From Pseudomonadota bacterium (GTDB lineage: Bacteria > Pseudomonadota > Gammaproteobacteria > Steroidobacterales > Steroidobacteraceae), in assembly GCA_021792555.1 (NCBI GenBank), contig JAJYUL010000004.1, positions 62,001 through 126,000 of the forward strand: a stretch of DNA of 64,000 nt. Reading direction: 5' to 3'. How positions within the stretch are numbered: the first letter of the stretch is position 1; every line of letters begins with the position of its first letter. The notes under the pieces were generated by a model. The model did not search any database. It saw only the letters and a program-made list of their open reading frames with translations, and had not been told where the DNA came from. The position numbers and the translations under genes were made by a program. Below, piece by piece: positions 37,822 through 46,603 of the stretch.

Positions 37822-37836
37822 CAGAATATTTCGCAT
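37822..37836. promoter_or_regulatory. Lrp-box-like sequence before the ald regulator start
   Basis: CAGAATATTTCGCAT directly abuts the start codon and matches the left part and core of the Lrp consensus YAGHAWATTWTDCTR. The direct repeat CAGCAGCTT at 37727-37735 and 37751-37759 (24-base period) in the same intergenic region could be additional sites. Suggestive only. Confidence 0.35.
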
Positions 37837-38319
37837 ATGGACCTCGACCGCTACGATCACGCCATCCTGCGCCGCCTGCAGCAGGATGCCCGCATCACCA
37901 ACGCGCGCCTCGCGAGCGAGGTGAGTCTGTCCGAATCGGCCTGCCTGCGCCGGGTCAAGGCGCTCGAGGACTCCGGCGTGATCGAGGGCTACACCGCCCT
38001 CATCGATCAGCACCGGGCAGGCTATCCGGTCAACGTGTTCGTCAACATCACCCTCGACCGGCAGAGCCAGTCGGGGCTCGAGGCCTTCGAGGCGGCGGTG
38101 CGCAAGATCCCGCAGGTCATGGAGTGCTACCTGATGACCGGCGAGCACGATTACCTGCTGCGCCTGGTCGTGGCGGACCTGGACGACTTCGAGCGCATCC
38201 ACAGCCAGCATCTGACCCGGCTGCCGAGCGTGGTGCGGGTACAGTCGAGCTTCGCGATGCGCACCGTGACGCGCTCGCCGGTGCTGCCGGTGCGCTCGAG
38301 CGCTCAGCGCCAGGCGTGA
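37837..38319 (+). CDS. Lrp/AsnC family transcriptional regulator (AldR-like by context)
   Basis: The 160-residue protein begins MDLDRYDHAILRRLQQDARI with a helix-turn-helix (LASEVSLSESACLRRVKALE) and a RAM domain with VMECYLMTGEHDYLLRLVVAD. The ATG at 37837 sets the usual family length. Divergence from ald makes it the likely alanine-responsive regulator. It ends 2 bases before the converging quinone reductase gene. Confidence 0.9.
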   Translation: MDLDRYDHAILRRLQQDARITNARLASEVSLSESACLRRVKALEDSGVIEGYTALIDQHRAGYPVNVFVNITLDRQSQSGLEAFEAAVRKIPQVMECYLMTGEHDYLLRLVVADLDDFERIHSQHLTRLPSVVRVQSSFAMRTVTRSPVLPVRSSAQRQA

Positions 38320-38321
38320 TG

Positions 38322-39320
38322 CTAGAGCACCAGCACGATCTTGCCGATGTGTCCGCCGGATTCCATCAGGGCATGCGCCTGCGCGGCCTCGGCCAGGGCG
38401 AAGCGCGCGTGAATCGGCGGGCGCAGTGATTTCGATTCGATGAGCGGCCAGACGGTCCGGCGCAGCGCCGCGGCGATCTCGCCCTTGCGCTCGACCGTCT
38501 GCGGCCTGAGCGTCGAGCCGCCGATCATGAGCCGCTTGCCCATCACCTGCGCCAGATCGATCTCGGCCTTGCGTCCGCCCTGGGTGGCGATCACCGCGAT
38601 GCGTCCTTCCGGTGCGGCCGAGGCGATGTCGCGCGCGAGGTAATCGCCGCCCACCATGTCGAGAATGACGTCCGCCCCGCGCCCCCCGGTGGCCGCAACC
38701 GTGGCCGGGACGAAGTCCTCGCGCCTGTAGTTGATCGCCGCATCCGCGCCCAGGCGCAGGCAGGCGGCACACTTCTCGTCGCTGCCCGCAGTCACCACCA
38801 CGTGGGCGCCGAACGCCTTGGCGAGCAGGATGGCGGTGGTGCCGATGCCGCTCGAGCCGCCGTGCACCAGCAGCCACTCGCCCGGCTGCAGGCGCGAGCG
38901 CTCCCAGACATTGTAGTAGACGGTGAAGACGGTCTCCGGCAGCGCGGCGGCCTCCTCGACGGTGAGCCCCTTCGGGATCGGCAGGCACTGCACCGCCGGC
39001 GCGAGCGCGTACTCGGCATAGCCGCCGCCGGCCACCAGCGCGCAGACCGGATCCCCTGCCGCCCACTGCGTGACCTCAGCGCCCACCTGCACCACCTCGC
39101 CGGCGAGCTCCAGACCGGGGATGTCGCTCGCGCCCGGCGGCGGCGGATACGCGCCGCGGCGCTGCAGGACGTCGGGACGATTGACGCCCGCTGCGCGCAC
39201 GCGGATCAACACCTCGCGTGCGGCGGGCTGCGGCACCGGCCGGCGGACGAGCCGCAGCACCTGCGGCCCTCCGGGCGCTGCGATCTCGACGGCATGCATC
39301 GTCGTGGGCAGTTCGTTCAT
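38322..39320 (-). CDS. NAD(P)H:quinone oxidoreductase, zinc-independent MDR family (PIG3/QOR-like)
   Basis: This 332-residue protein has an N-terminal GroES-like domain (VRAAGVNRPDVLQRRGAYPP, PGLELAGEVVQVG) and a Rossmann domain with LVHGGSSGIGTTAILLAKAF. No structural-zinc cysteines are seen. PIG3/QOR relatives reduce quinones with NADPH. ATG 39320 has GGGGAGG upstream and overlaps the arnD stop by 4 bases, so it is translated with the arn operon, an odd partner for lipid A modification. Confidence 0.88.
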   Translation of the reverse strand: MNELPTTMHAVEIAAPGGPQVLRLVRRPVPQPAAREVLIRVRAAGVNRPDVLQRRGAYPPPPGASDIPGLELAGEVVQVGAEVTQWAAGDPVCALVAGGGYAEYALAPAVQCLPIPKGLTVEEAAALPETVFTVYYNVWERSRLQPGEWLLVHGGSSGIGTTAILLAKAFGAHVVVTAGSDEKCAACLRLGADAAINYRREDFVPATVAATGGRGADVILDMVGGDYLARDIASAAPEGRIAVIATQGGRKAEIDLAQVMGKRLMIGGSTLRPQTVERKGEIAAALRRTVWPLIESKSLRPPIHARFALAEAAQAHALMESGGHIGKIVLVL

Positions 39321-40219
39321 GCGTGCGCCTCCCCTTGCACGGCGAGCGTACCGGAGCGTCCCGGGACGCTGCCACTCTCGATCGCACAGCGCGGCAGGCG
39401 CGCCGGATCGAGCGTCGCAGCATAGGTCGCCATATCCGTCAACCGCGCGCCCCGCTCGCGCCATGCGTGCAGCAGCCGCTCGAAGCCCTCGAGGTAGGCG
39501 CCGCCTTCGAGCTCAGCGTGCAGGGTAAACACGTGATCGCCCCCGCCGTCGCTCAAGCGCAGCAGGTGCTCGATCGGATCGGCTCCGGGCAGGTCCTCCC
39601 GGCCAATCAACTCATCGAGCGTCGGCAGCGTGGTCGGCAGCTGCGGCACCGCAATGTCGTGGCCGTCGAGGAACGGGATGAACGGGGAGTTTCCGCGGGT
39701 ATCCGAGGCGTAGCGGAAGCCGGCCTCGGCCTGCAGCTGCGGCACGTAGCGGTTGACCTGCCAGCCGGCCGCGCCGTGCGCCACGGGCTCTCGGCCGAAC
39801 ACGCGCGTGAACTCCGCGCGCGCCAGCTCCAGCTGGCGGCGGGTCCACTCGCGGCTCGCGCGCGCAACCCCGTCCTGCCATTTGACGTGATCCCAGGTAT
39901 GCACGCCGACTTCGAAGCCGCGTGCATCGATGCTCCTCAGCACCGCCTCACAGCGCCGCCCGATGCGCGGACCGGGCAACAGCACGCCGTAAAGCAGCGT
40001 GCGCACGCCGTAGTGGCTCACGACGGAGGTGCGGCGCACCTTGCCGAGAAATCCGCGCCGGAACACCCGCTTGATCGCGCGCCCCGTGTGATCCGGACCC
40101 AGCGTAAAGAGAAAGGTCGCCCGTGCCCCACAGCGCTCGAGTGCCGCCGCAAGCCTCGGCACCCCGTCCAGGGTGCCACGGTACGTATCGACGTCGATCT
40201 TCAGCGCTATCGTGGTCAC
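39317..40219 (-). CDS. arnD: 4-deoxy-4-formamido-L-arabinose-phosphoundecaprenol deformylase
   Basis: This 300-residue polysaccharide-deacetylase family enzyme begins TTIALKIDVDTYRGTLDGVP, with metal-site Asp/His in KIDVDTYRGT and EVGVHTWDHVKWQD. The ArnD-specific GPDHTGRAIKRVFRRGFLGK follows. It removes the formyl group to trap L-Ara4N on undecaprenyl phosphate at the membrane. GTG start. It is near the end of the arn operon and overlaps the quinone reductase gene. Confidence 0.93.
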   Translation of the reverse strand: MTTIALKIDVDTYRGTLDGVPRLAAALERCGARATFLFTLGPDHTGRAIKRVFRRGFLGKVRRTSVVSHYGVRTLLYGVLLPGPRIGRRCEAVLRSIDARGFEVGVHTWDHVKWQDGVARASREWTRRQLELARAEFTRVFGREPVAHGAAGWQVNRYVPQLQAEAGFRYASDTRGNSPFIPFLDGHDIAVPQLPTTLPTLDELIGREDLPGADPIEHLLRLSDGGGDHVFTLHAELEGGAYLEGFERLLHAWRERGARLTDMATYAATLDPARLPRCAIESGSVPGRSGTLAVQGEAHA

Positions 40220-40250
40220 TGTATGCCCGACTCCCTCGGCGGCCGGCTCC

Positions 40251-41180
40251 TCAGCCGAGCGTCACCGGACGGCGTTCGAGATCATGGGCGAGGCGTGTCA
40301 GGTCAATCGCCCCGGCCGCATTGGCTGCCCGCAATATCCGCAGCACCGACCCGTCGGCGCAGGCGAGCTGGCACTCGCCCTCCACGCCGATCAGCCGCGC
40401 CGGCCCGGGCGTCATCGTGCGCGTGGCGAGGCGCGTACGGTGCAGCCACCACCGCTCGCCGCCGACCTCCCCAAATGCCCCCGGAAACGGCGGCGCGACC
40501 GCGCGCACCAGATCGTGGATGCGCTGGGCGGGCCAGTTCCAGTCGATCCGGCCGTCCTCGGGCCGCCGCCGGCCGAAGTACTGACCCGGGATCAGCGGCT
40601 GTGGACGATGCGGCGCCGAGCCGTCGAGCAGGCCCGCAAGCGAGCGGGCAAGAACGATCTCCGCCGCCGCGGTCACCTTGGCGTAGACCTCACGCGCCTC
40701 GTCATCGGCCAGGATGGGCACCGCCTGCTGATCGACGATGTCGCCGGCGTCGGCCCGCGCGACCATGTAGTGCAGCGTCGCACCGATCTCGCGCTCCCCG
40801 TTGAGGATCGCCCAGTTGACCGGCGCGCGGCCGCGATACTTCGGCAGCAGCGAGCCGTGCATGTTGAGCGCTCCGCGGCGCGCGCACGCGAGCAGCGGCG
40901 CGCCCAACATGGAGCGGTAATAGAAGGAGAAGAGAAAATCCACTCCGAGCGCCGCGAGCCGCGCCGCGAACTCCGGGGTGTTGGGATCCTCGGGCATGAC
41001 GACGGGCAGCCCGTAATCGCGCGCGGTTTCCGCCACGCTCGCGAACCACTGCTTCTCGCGCGGGTCGTCCGCCACCGTGACCACCAGCGGCACCTCGATG
41101 CCGCCGGACAGCAGCGTCTTCAGGCAGCGTACGCCGACGTCATGGTAGGCAAATACGACTGCGCGCGCCGCGCCGGTCAC
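40251..41180 (-). CDS. arnA: UDP-4-amino-4-deoxy-L-arabinose formyltransferase (stand-alone ArnA N-terminal domain)
   Basis: The 309-residue protein matches only the transformylase half of ArnA. The 10-formyl-THF enzyme catalytic residues are in LNMHGSLLPKYRGRAPVNW (Asn, His) and VARADAGDIVDQ (Asp); the C-terminal subdomain has RRPEDGRIDWNWPAQRIHDL. In E. coli this domain is fused to the dehydrogenase/decarboxylase domain; here that half is a separate gene about 4.2 kb away at the start of the operon. It overlaps arnC by 4 bases. Confidence 0.9.
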   Translation of the reverse strand: MTGAARAVVFAYHDVGVRCLKTLLSGGIEVPLVVTVADDPREKQWFASVAETARDYGLPVVMPEDPNTPEFAARLAALGVDFLFSFYYRSMLGAPLLACARRGALNMHGSLLPKYRGRAPVNWAILNGEREIGATLHYMVARADAGDIVDQQAVPILADDEAREVYAKVTAAAEIVLARSLAGLLDGSAPHRPQPLIPGQYFGRRRPEDGRIDWNWPAQRIHDLVRAVAPPFPGAFGEVGGERWWLHRTRLATRTMTPGPARLIGVEGECQLACADGSVLRILRAANAAGAIDLTRLAHDLERRPVTLG

Positions 41181-42229
41181 GGTGTGGGGCCCGGATCGTG
41201 TTCGGCGCGAAGCATCTCGCTGTGATCCATCTCCGGGTGCGCCTTGGGCGCGGGCAGCACTGCCGGCCGCACGCCCGTCTCGCCGGTATCGATGCCGGAG
41301 CCGTCCTCGAGGATCGCCGAAATCGTATAGCGCGGCCGCTGGCGCACCTGCTCGTAGATGCGCCCGACGTACTCGCCCACCACTCCGACGCTGACCAGCA
41401 GCACGCCGATGAAGAAGAACGCGAGCCCGAACAGAGTGAATACGCCCTGCACCTCCGGCCCGATGAACAGCCTGCGGATCGCCAGGTCCACCACGAACGC
41501 GAGGGACAGCAGCGAGACCAGGATGCCGAACATGGTGAAGAACTGCAGCGGCGCAACCGAGAAGCCGGTCATGAGGTCGAAGTTCAGACGGATCAGCCGG
41601 TAGAAGGAGTACTTCGATTGGCCGGCGGAGCGCCCGGCGTGCGCCACTTCGATCTCGACCGGATGGCGCGCGAAGGTGTAGCCGAGGGCCGGCACGAAGG
41701 TGCTCACTTCGACGCAGCGATTGATCGCATCGACGATGGTGCGGTGGTAGCCGCGCAGCATGCAGCCCTGATCGGTGATGCGGATCTGCGTGGTGCGCTC
41801 GCGGATGCGGTTCATCAGGCGCGAGGCCGCCTTGCGCCAGAACACATCATGGCGGCGCGCACGAACCGTGCCCACGTAGTCCGCGCCCTGATCCATGGCC
41901 GCGATCAGCTTGCCGATCTCCTCCGGCGGGTTCTGCAGATCGGCATCGAGGGTGATGATGTAGTCCCCGCGCGCGTGCGCGAAGCCGGCCAGAATCGCCA
42001 TGTGCTGACCGGCATTGCGCGTCAGCAGCACCACCCGGGTGCTGTCCGGGCGGCGCTCGAACTGCTGGCGCAGCGCCGCCGCGGAGCGGTCGCGGCTGCC
42101 GTCGTCGACGAAAATCACCTCATAGTCGCGGCCGAGCGCATCGAGCGCCGGATACAGCCGCTCGAACAGCGCCGCGAGACCCGCCTCTTCGTTGTAGACG
42201 GGAATGACGACCGATATCGTGGCGCTCAC
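41177..42229 (-). CDS. arnC: Undecaprenyl-phosphate 4-deoxy-4-formamido-L-arabinose transferase
   Basis: This 350-residue GT2 glycosyltransferase shows SVVIPVYNEEAGLAALFERL, the DXD region ITLDADLQNPPEEIGKLI and two C-terminal membrane helices (FFTMFGILVSLLSLAFVVDL and the LFGLAFFFIGVLLVSV segment). It links Ara4N-formyl to the lipid carrier. It overlaps both neighbours by 4 bases. Confidence 0.92.
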   Translation of the reverse strand: MSATISVVIPVYNEEAGLAALFERLYPALDALGRDYEVIFVDDGSRDRSAAALRQQFERRPDSTRVVLLTRNAGQHMAILAGFAHARGDYIITLDADLQNPPEEIGKLIAAMDQGADYVGTVRARRHDVFWRKAASRLMNRIRERTTQIRITDQGCMLRGYHRTIVDAINRCVEVSTFVPALGYTFARHPVEIEVAHAGRSAGQSKYSFYRLIRLNFDLMTGFSVAPLQFFTMFGILVSLLSLAFVVDLAIRRLFIGPEVQGVFTLFGLAFFFIGVLLVSVGVVGEYVGRIYEQVRQRPRYTISAILEDGSGIDTGETGVRPAVLPAPKAHPEMDHSEMLRAEHDPGPTP

Positions 42230-43353
42230 CGCTTCGCCTCACGCAGCACTTCGTTGGCGGCGCGCACCACCCGCTCGACATCCTCGAAGCTCATCGCCGG
42301 AAACAACGGCAGCGTCACCGTCTCGCGGCCGATGCGCTCGGCGTTGGGAAACTGTCCCTCGCGGTAGCCGAGCGCCCGATAGGCGCTGAAGAGGTGAATC
42401 GCCGGGTAGTGCACGCCGATGCCGATGCCGCGCGCGGCCATCGCCTCGATGAACTCCAGCCGGCTGATGCGCAGCCGCTCGAGCGGCAGCCGCGCGGCGA
42501 ACATGTGCCAGTTGTGTCCGGCATCGCCGCGCGCAGGCAGCGCAAGCGGCGCATCCTCGCCCCACAGCTCGAAGTAGCGCGCCGCGAGCTCGCGGCGCCG
42601 GGCGTTGAACTCCTCCAGCCGGCGCAACTGCCCGAGGCCGACACAGGCGGCCACGTCCGTGAGATTCGCCTTGCCGCCCGCGAAGTAGGTCTCGAACGCA
42701 TCGGCGGCGGACTTCTCCTGTCCGTGGAAGCGGTGCAGCTCGAGCTCGTGCACCTCCTCGGGAGATCCGCCGACCACCGCGCCGCCCTCGATGGAGGTGA
42801 TGTTCTTGTTGGGATGGAAGCTGAAGCAGACCAGATCGCCGAAGCTGCCGATGCGTCTGCCGCGGTAGCTCGAGCCCATCGCCTGCGCGGCATCCTCGAT
42901 CACGCGCAGCTGATGGCGCTCGGCGAGCGCGTACACGCGGTCGCAGTCCACCGGCATGCCGCACAGGTGCACCGGCATGATGGCGCGGGTCCGCGCGGTC
43001 ACCGCCGTCTCGGCCTGGTCGAGATCGATGTTGCGCGTGTCGAGATTCACGTCGACGAACACCGGGCGAGCGCCGGTGCGCACCACCACGTTGGCGCTCG
43101 CGACGAAGCTCATCGCTGGCACGATGACCTCATCACCCGCGCCGATGCCGCAGGCGAGCAGCGCATGCTCGAGGCTCGCGGTCGCCGAAGTCTGGGTGCG
43201 TACCGGACGGCCGCCGCAGTACTGCGAGAGCGCCGCTTCGAACGCCTTGACCTTCGGGCCGCTCGCCAGCCAGCCGGACCGCAGCACGTCCGCCACCTCG
43301 GCAATGGTCTGCTCGTCGATACTTGGACGCGTAAAGGGCAGGAAGGAGTTCAT
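42226..43353 (-). CDS. arnB: UDP-4-amino-4-deoxy-L-arabinose--oxoglutarate aminotransferase
   Basis: The 375-residue DegT/DnrJ family PLP enzyme begins FLPFTRPSIDEQTIAEVADV. The PLP lysine lies in CFSFHPNKNITSIEGGAVV and the family AMSFVASANVVVRTGARPVF is present. It converts UDP-4-keto-arabinose to UDP-Ara4N with glutamate. The stop overlaps arnC; the start follows the SMR gene by 3 bases. Confidence 0.93.
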   Translation of the reverse strand: MNSFLPFTRPSIDEQTIAEVADVLRSGWLASGPKVKAFEAALSQYCGGRPVRTQTSATASLEHALLACGIGAGDEVIVPAMSFVASANVVVRTGARPVFVDVNLDTRNIDLDQAETAVTARTRAIMPVHLCGMPVDCDRVYALAERHQLRVIEDAAQAMGSSYRGRRIGSFGDLVCFSFHPNKNITSIEGGAVVGGSPEEVHELELHRFHGQEKSAADAFETYFAGGKANLTDVAACVGLGQLRRLEEFNARRRELAARYFELWGEDAPLALPARGDAGHNWHMFAARLPLERLRISRLEFIEAMAARGIGIGVHYPAIHLFSAYRALGYREGQFPNAERIGRETVTLPLFPAMSFEDVERVVRAANEVLREAKR

Positions 43354-43356
43354 GAC

Positions 43357-43728
43357 TTATGAGCGAGCCACCAGTATCACACCGAATATGATCACGAAAA
43401 TGCCGGCCACGCGCTCGAGGTTCAGCGCCTCCCCGAGCAGCCACCAGGCGAAGCCCGCGTTGATGACGTAGCCGAGCGAGAGCATCGGGTAGGCCTGGCT
43501 CACCGGCACCCGGGACAACCCGACCACCCACACGATCAGCGACACTCCGTAGCAGCCGACGGCCAGCCACATCCACGGCACGGCGGCGAGCTCGAGCAGC
43601 CGCGCGATGACGGGCACCCCGCTGCCGAACAGCGGCCCGGTATCGTCGGTCGCAGCCTTCAGCGCGAGCTGCGCGAACGCATTGAGCAGCACGCCGCCGA
43701 AGAGAAACGCGAACACGGACCACTTCAT
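43357..43728 (-). CDS. SMR-fold Ara4N-phosphoundecaprenol flippase subunit (ArnE/ArnF-like)
   Basis: The 123-residue protein has four hydrophobic helices (FAFLFGGVLLNAFAQLALKA at the N-terminus, SRVPVSQAYPMLSLGYVINA in the middle, ending VAGIFVIIFGVILVARS). It resembles ArnE/ArnF, which together flip the lipid-linked sugar to the periplasmic face. Only one such gene is present, so it may work as a homodimer or with a partner elsewhere. The start at 43728 overlaps the arnT stop by 4 bases. Confidence 0.85.
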   Translation of the reverse strand: MKWSVFAFLFGGVLLNAFAQLALKAATDDTGPLFGSGVPVIARLLELAAVPWMWLAVGCYGVSLIVWVVGLSRVPVSQAYPMLSLGYVINAGFAWWLLGEALNLERVAGIFVIIFGVILVARS

Positions 43729-45386
43729 TGCCGGCTCACCGCGACCGTGAAACTGTCCCGCCCGATCACGCGCCCGGGCAGGCCCTGCTGACGATACCGC
43801 CGCCAGACCGACGGCGGGAAGAATGCGACCGCATCCCGGCTCGCCTTCCACTGGCTGACGAACTGCGCCGGCGTCGCGGTCATCAGCCCCGGCTGCCAGC
43901 GCTCGCCGGCGCCGAGCTCGCCCTTGTAGTCCACCAGCGTGAGCAGCCGCCCCAGATACGGCGGGATGGTCTGACGGTATTGCTGCACGCTGTAGAGCGC
44001 CGTGTCCGGATGCACATCGTGCTTGATCTGCTGGACCAGCTGATAGGCCGAGCGCGACGGGGGAATGACCGCATACTGGCACAGCAGCGCCTGCCAGACG
44101 AAGATGAACGCCGCGGCCACGGCCAACGGCACCGCCACACTGCCGCCGCCCGCCTCACCTTCGCGGACCTCGCGGCGCGCGCCAAGAGCGCTCACCACCA
44201 CCGCCACGAGCGCTGCGGCCACGGCGGCGGCCCCCCAGCCGATCGCATGCGGCGGAATGAATCCGTTGCGATGATGCGAATAAACGAGCAGTCCGGCGGC
44301 CACGAAGGTCGCCAGCCCCGCGGCCACCCACGCCGTGCGCGCGAGCGCGCCGGGGCGGCGCGTCAGGTACACGCCGGTGAGCGCCGCAATCGGCGGGAAT
44401 ATCGGCAGGATGTAGGTGGCCAGCTTCGAGTCCGAGATGGAAAAGAAGACGACCGTGAGCAGCGAGTACAGCAGCAGAAACTTCAGCGGCTTGAAGTGCG
44501 GCACGGGCCCCGGATCGCGCCACACCGCGCGAGATGCGCGAGCGAGCGGCACGAGCCAGGCGAACGCCCCGATCACCAGCAGCGCGATGAAATACCACCA
44601 CGGCTCGACCCGCCTCGCCCGGTCGGTCAGGAAGCGCTCGAAGTGCTGGTCGATGAAGAAGTAGTGCGCGAAAGCCGGGTTGCGCAGCGAGACGACGATG
44701 AACCACGGCGCCCCGATGGCCACCATCAGCGGTATGCCGGTGAGCAGGTGCAGGCGCCGCCAGGGCCGCGCGTCGCGCTCGAGCGCGGTGTAGCTGATCA
44801 GCGCCAGCCCGGCGAGCACGTAGACCTCCAGTCCCTTGGTCAACAGCGCCAGCGCCGCCATGGCCCAGGACACCAGCATCCAGTTGCGCTCCGCGCCCGA
44901 GCCCGGCGCGGCGCACTGCGCGCGCGTGAACGCGAGCACCATGGCCGTGAGCCAGAAGCACAAACCGGCGTCGAGCAGATCCAGATGGCCGATGATGCCG
45001 AAGTACGGGCTCATCGCGAGCAGCGCGACCGCCGCAATGGCCGCGCGCCGGTCGTAGAGGCGAGCGAGCCACGCGTAGATCAGCGCCAGACACCCGAACC
45101 CGAGGCCCACCGTCCAGAGCCGCGAGGACCAGTTGCTGACCCCGAACACGCTGTACACGCTCGCCGTCGCCCAGTACTGCAGCGCCGGCTTCTCGAAGTA
45201 CTTCAGTCCATCGAGCCGGGGGGTCACCCAGTTGCCCGTGACCAGCATCTCCCGCGGGATCTCCGCGTAGCGGCCCTCGTCCGGGTCGAACATCGGGCGG
45301 ATCTGCAGCGTTGCGAACCAGATCGCCGCCAGCAGCACCCACGCCCACCATCTCAGCCGCTCGGCGCGCGCCTGCGCTGCGCTCAT
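43725..45386 (-). CDS. arnT: Lipid A L-Ara4N transferase family glycosyltransferase (ArnT/PMT family)
   Basis: The 553-residue GT83 membrane enzyme has the ArnT signature MFDPDEGRYAEIPREMLVTG and GLKYFEKPALQYWA at its N-terminus. About 11 hydrophobic helices and a periplasmic C-terminal domain follow. It transfers Ara4N from undecaprenyl phosphate to lipid A, lowering negative charge and polymyxin binding. It sits second in the operon, between the ArnA dehydrogenase gene and the flippase subunit. Confidence 0.9.
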   Translation of the reverse strand: MSAAQARAERLRWWAWVLLAAIWFATLQIRPMFDPDEGRYAEIPREMLVTGNWVTPRLDGLKYFEKPALQYWATASVYSVFGVSNWSSRLWTVGLGFGCLALIYAWLARLYDRRAAIAAVALLAMSPYFGIIGHLDLLDAGLCFWLTAMVLAFTRAQCAAPGSGAERNWMLVSWAMAALALLTKGLEVYVLAGLALISYTALERDARPWRRLHLLTGIPLMVAIGAPWFIVVSLRNPAFAHYFFIDQHFERFLTDRARRVEPWWYFIALLVIGAFAWLVPLARASRAVWRDPGPVPHFKPLKFLLLYSLLTVVFFSISDSKLATYILPIFPPIAALTGVYLTRRPGALARTAWVAAGLATFVAAGLLVYSHHRNGFIPPHAIGWGAAAVAAALVAVVVSALGARREVREGEAGGGSVAVPLAVAAAFIFVWQALLCQYAVIPPSRSAYQLVQQIKHDVHPDTALYSVQQYRQTIPPYLGRLLTLVDYKGELGAGERWQPGLMTATPAQFVSQWKASRDAVAFFPPSVWRRYRQQGLPGRVIGRDSFTVAVSRQ

Positions 45387-45422
45387 AGGTCACACTCCCC
45401 CATCAGGCCCGTCGGGCGCCGC

Positions 45423-46481
45423 TCAAAGCCCCGTCGCCGCGCTGTTGAGCGCGTTGAAGCTGCCGAGCCTGACGTAGAAGTCGATCGTCCGGCGGATGGC
45501 CGTGTCGAGATCGGTGCTCGGCCGCCAGCCGAGGTCGCGCTTGGCCGCCTCGATCGCCGGCACGCGCACCTGGATGTCCTGGTAGTACTTGCCGTAGTAC
45601 TCCCCGGCAGACACCTCGACGATCTCGGTGCTCTTGGCCGCATCGCGCAGCTCGGGAAACTCCTGCGCGATGCGAATGGTGCGGTCGGCGAGCTCGCGGA
45701 TCGACACGCAGTTGTCCGGGTTGCCGATGTTGAAGATGCGCCGCGTCGCCCGACCGTCCTTGTTCTCGAGGATCGTCAGCAGCGCCTCGATCGCATCATC
45801 GATATAGGTGAAGGAGCGCTTCTGCCGCCCGCCGTCGACGAGCTTGATCGCTCGGCGGTAGAGCACGTTGGAGAGAAACTGCGTGAACACCCGCGAGCTG
45901 CCCTCTTTCGGCTCCTCGATGTTGTCGAGGTTCGGCCCGATGAAGTTGAACGGGCGGAACAGCGTGTAATCGAGGCTGTCGCGCACGCCGTAGGCGTAGA
46001 TCACCCGGTCGAGCAGCTGCTTGGAGGCGGCGTAGATCCAGCGCTGCTTGTTGATCGGCCCGTACACCAGCGGGCTCGTCTCCTCATCGAGCACCGCGTC
46101 CGGGGACATGCCGTAGAGCTCGGAGGTCGAGGGAAACACCAGCCGCTTGCCGTACTTGACGCAGTGGCGCACCACCGAGAGGTTCGCCTCGAAGTCGAGC
46201 TCGAAGACCTTCAGCGGATGGGTCACGTACTGCGCCGGGTTGGCGATCGCCACCAGCGGCACCACCACATCGCACTTCTTGACGTGATACTCGACCCACT
46301 CCTTGTTGATGGTGATGTCACCTTCGACGAAGTGGAAGCGATCGTCCTTCGGCAGATCGCCGAGCTTGTTGTCCGAGAGGTCGATGCCGTACACCTCCCA
46401 GTCGCGCTGGCGCAGAATCGCGCTGGTGAGCGCGCTGCCGATGAAGCCGTTCGCCCCGAGAATCATGATCTTCAGTGCCAT
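45423..46481 (-). CDS. arnA: UDP-glucuronate dehydrogenase/decarboxylase (stand-alone ArnA C-terminal domain)
   Basis: This 352-residue extended short-chain dehydrogenase has the NAD motif ILGANGFIGSALTSAIL, the Ser/Tyr/Lys triad in FPSTSELYGMSPD and INKQRWIYAASKQLLDRVIY, and ArnA-like GGRQKRSFTYIDDAIEALL. It oxidises and decarboxylates UDP-glucuronate to UDP-4-keto-arabinose. It is the first gene of the operon, with the formyltransferase half encoded separately downstream. ATG 46481 has GAAGGG upstream and replaces a longer frame. Confidence 0.92.
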   Translation of the reverse strand: MALKIMILGANGFIGSALTSAILRQRDWEVYGIDLSDNKLGDLPKDDRFHFVEGDITINKEWVEYHVKKCDVVVPLVAIANPAQYVTHPLKVFELDFEANLSVVRHCVKYGKRLVFPSTSELYGMSPDAVLDEETSPLVYGPINKQRWIYAASKQLLDRVIYAYGVRDSLDYTLFRPFNFIGPNLDNIEEPKEGSSRVFTQFLSNVLYRRAIKLVDGGRQKRSFTYIDDAIEALLTILENKDGRATRRIFNIGNPDNCVSIRELADRTIRIAQEFPELRDAAKSTEIVEVSAGEYYGKYYQDIQVRVPAIEAAKRDLGWRPSTDLDTAIRRTIDFYVRLGSFNALNSAATGL

Positions 46482-46555
46482 GGAAGCCCTTCGTGCCCGG
46501 GACACACCCGGCGCATAATAAAAAGAAGAATTTTACCAGCTTCCGACCGGCGCGC

Positions 46556-46593
46556 GCGCCCCTGCCGGGCGCACATGCGTCCGGCAGGGGCGC
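46556..46593 (-). terminator. Long hairpin between the outer-membrane protein gene and the arn operon
   Basis: A perfect 13-bp stem (GCGCCCCTGCCGG and complement, 12-base loop) is enclosed by a further CCGACCG/CGGTCGG pairing. It lies just after the stop of the barrel protein gene. On the minus strand no immediate T-run follows, though AT-rich sequence does about 20 bases later. Likely terminator or 3' stabiliser; the arn promoter must then lie between it and 46481. Confidence 0.45.
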
Positions 46594-46603
46594 CTCGGTC
46601 GGC

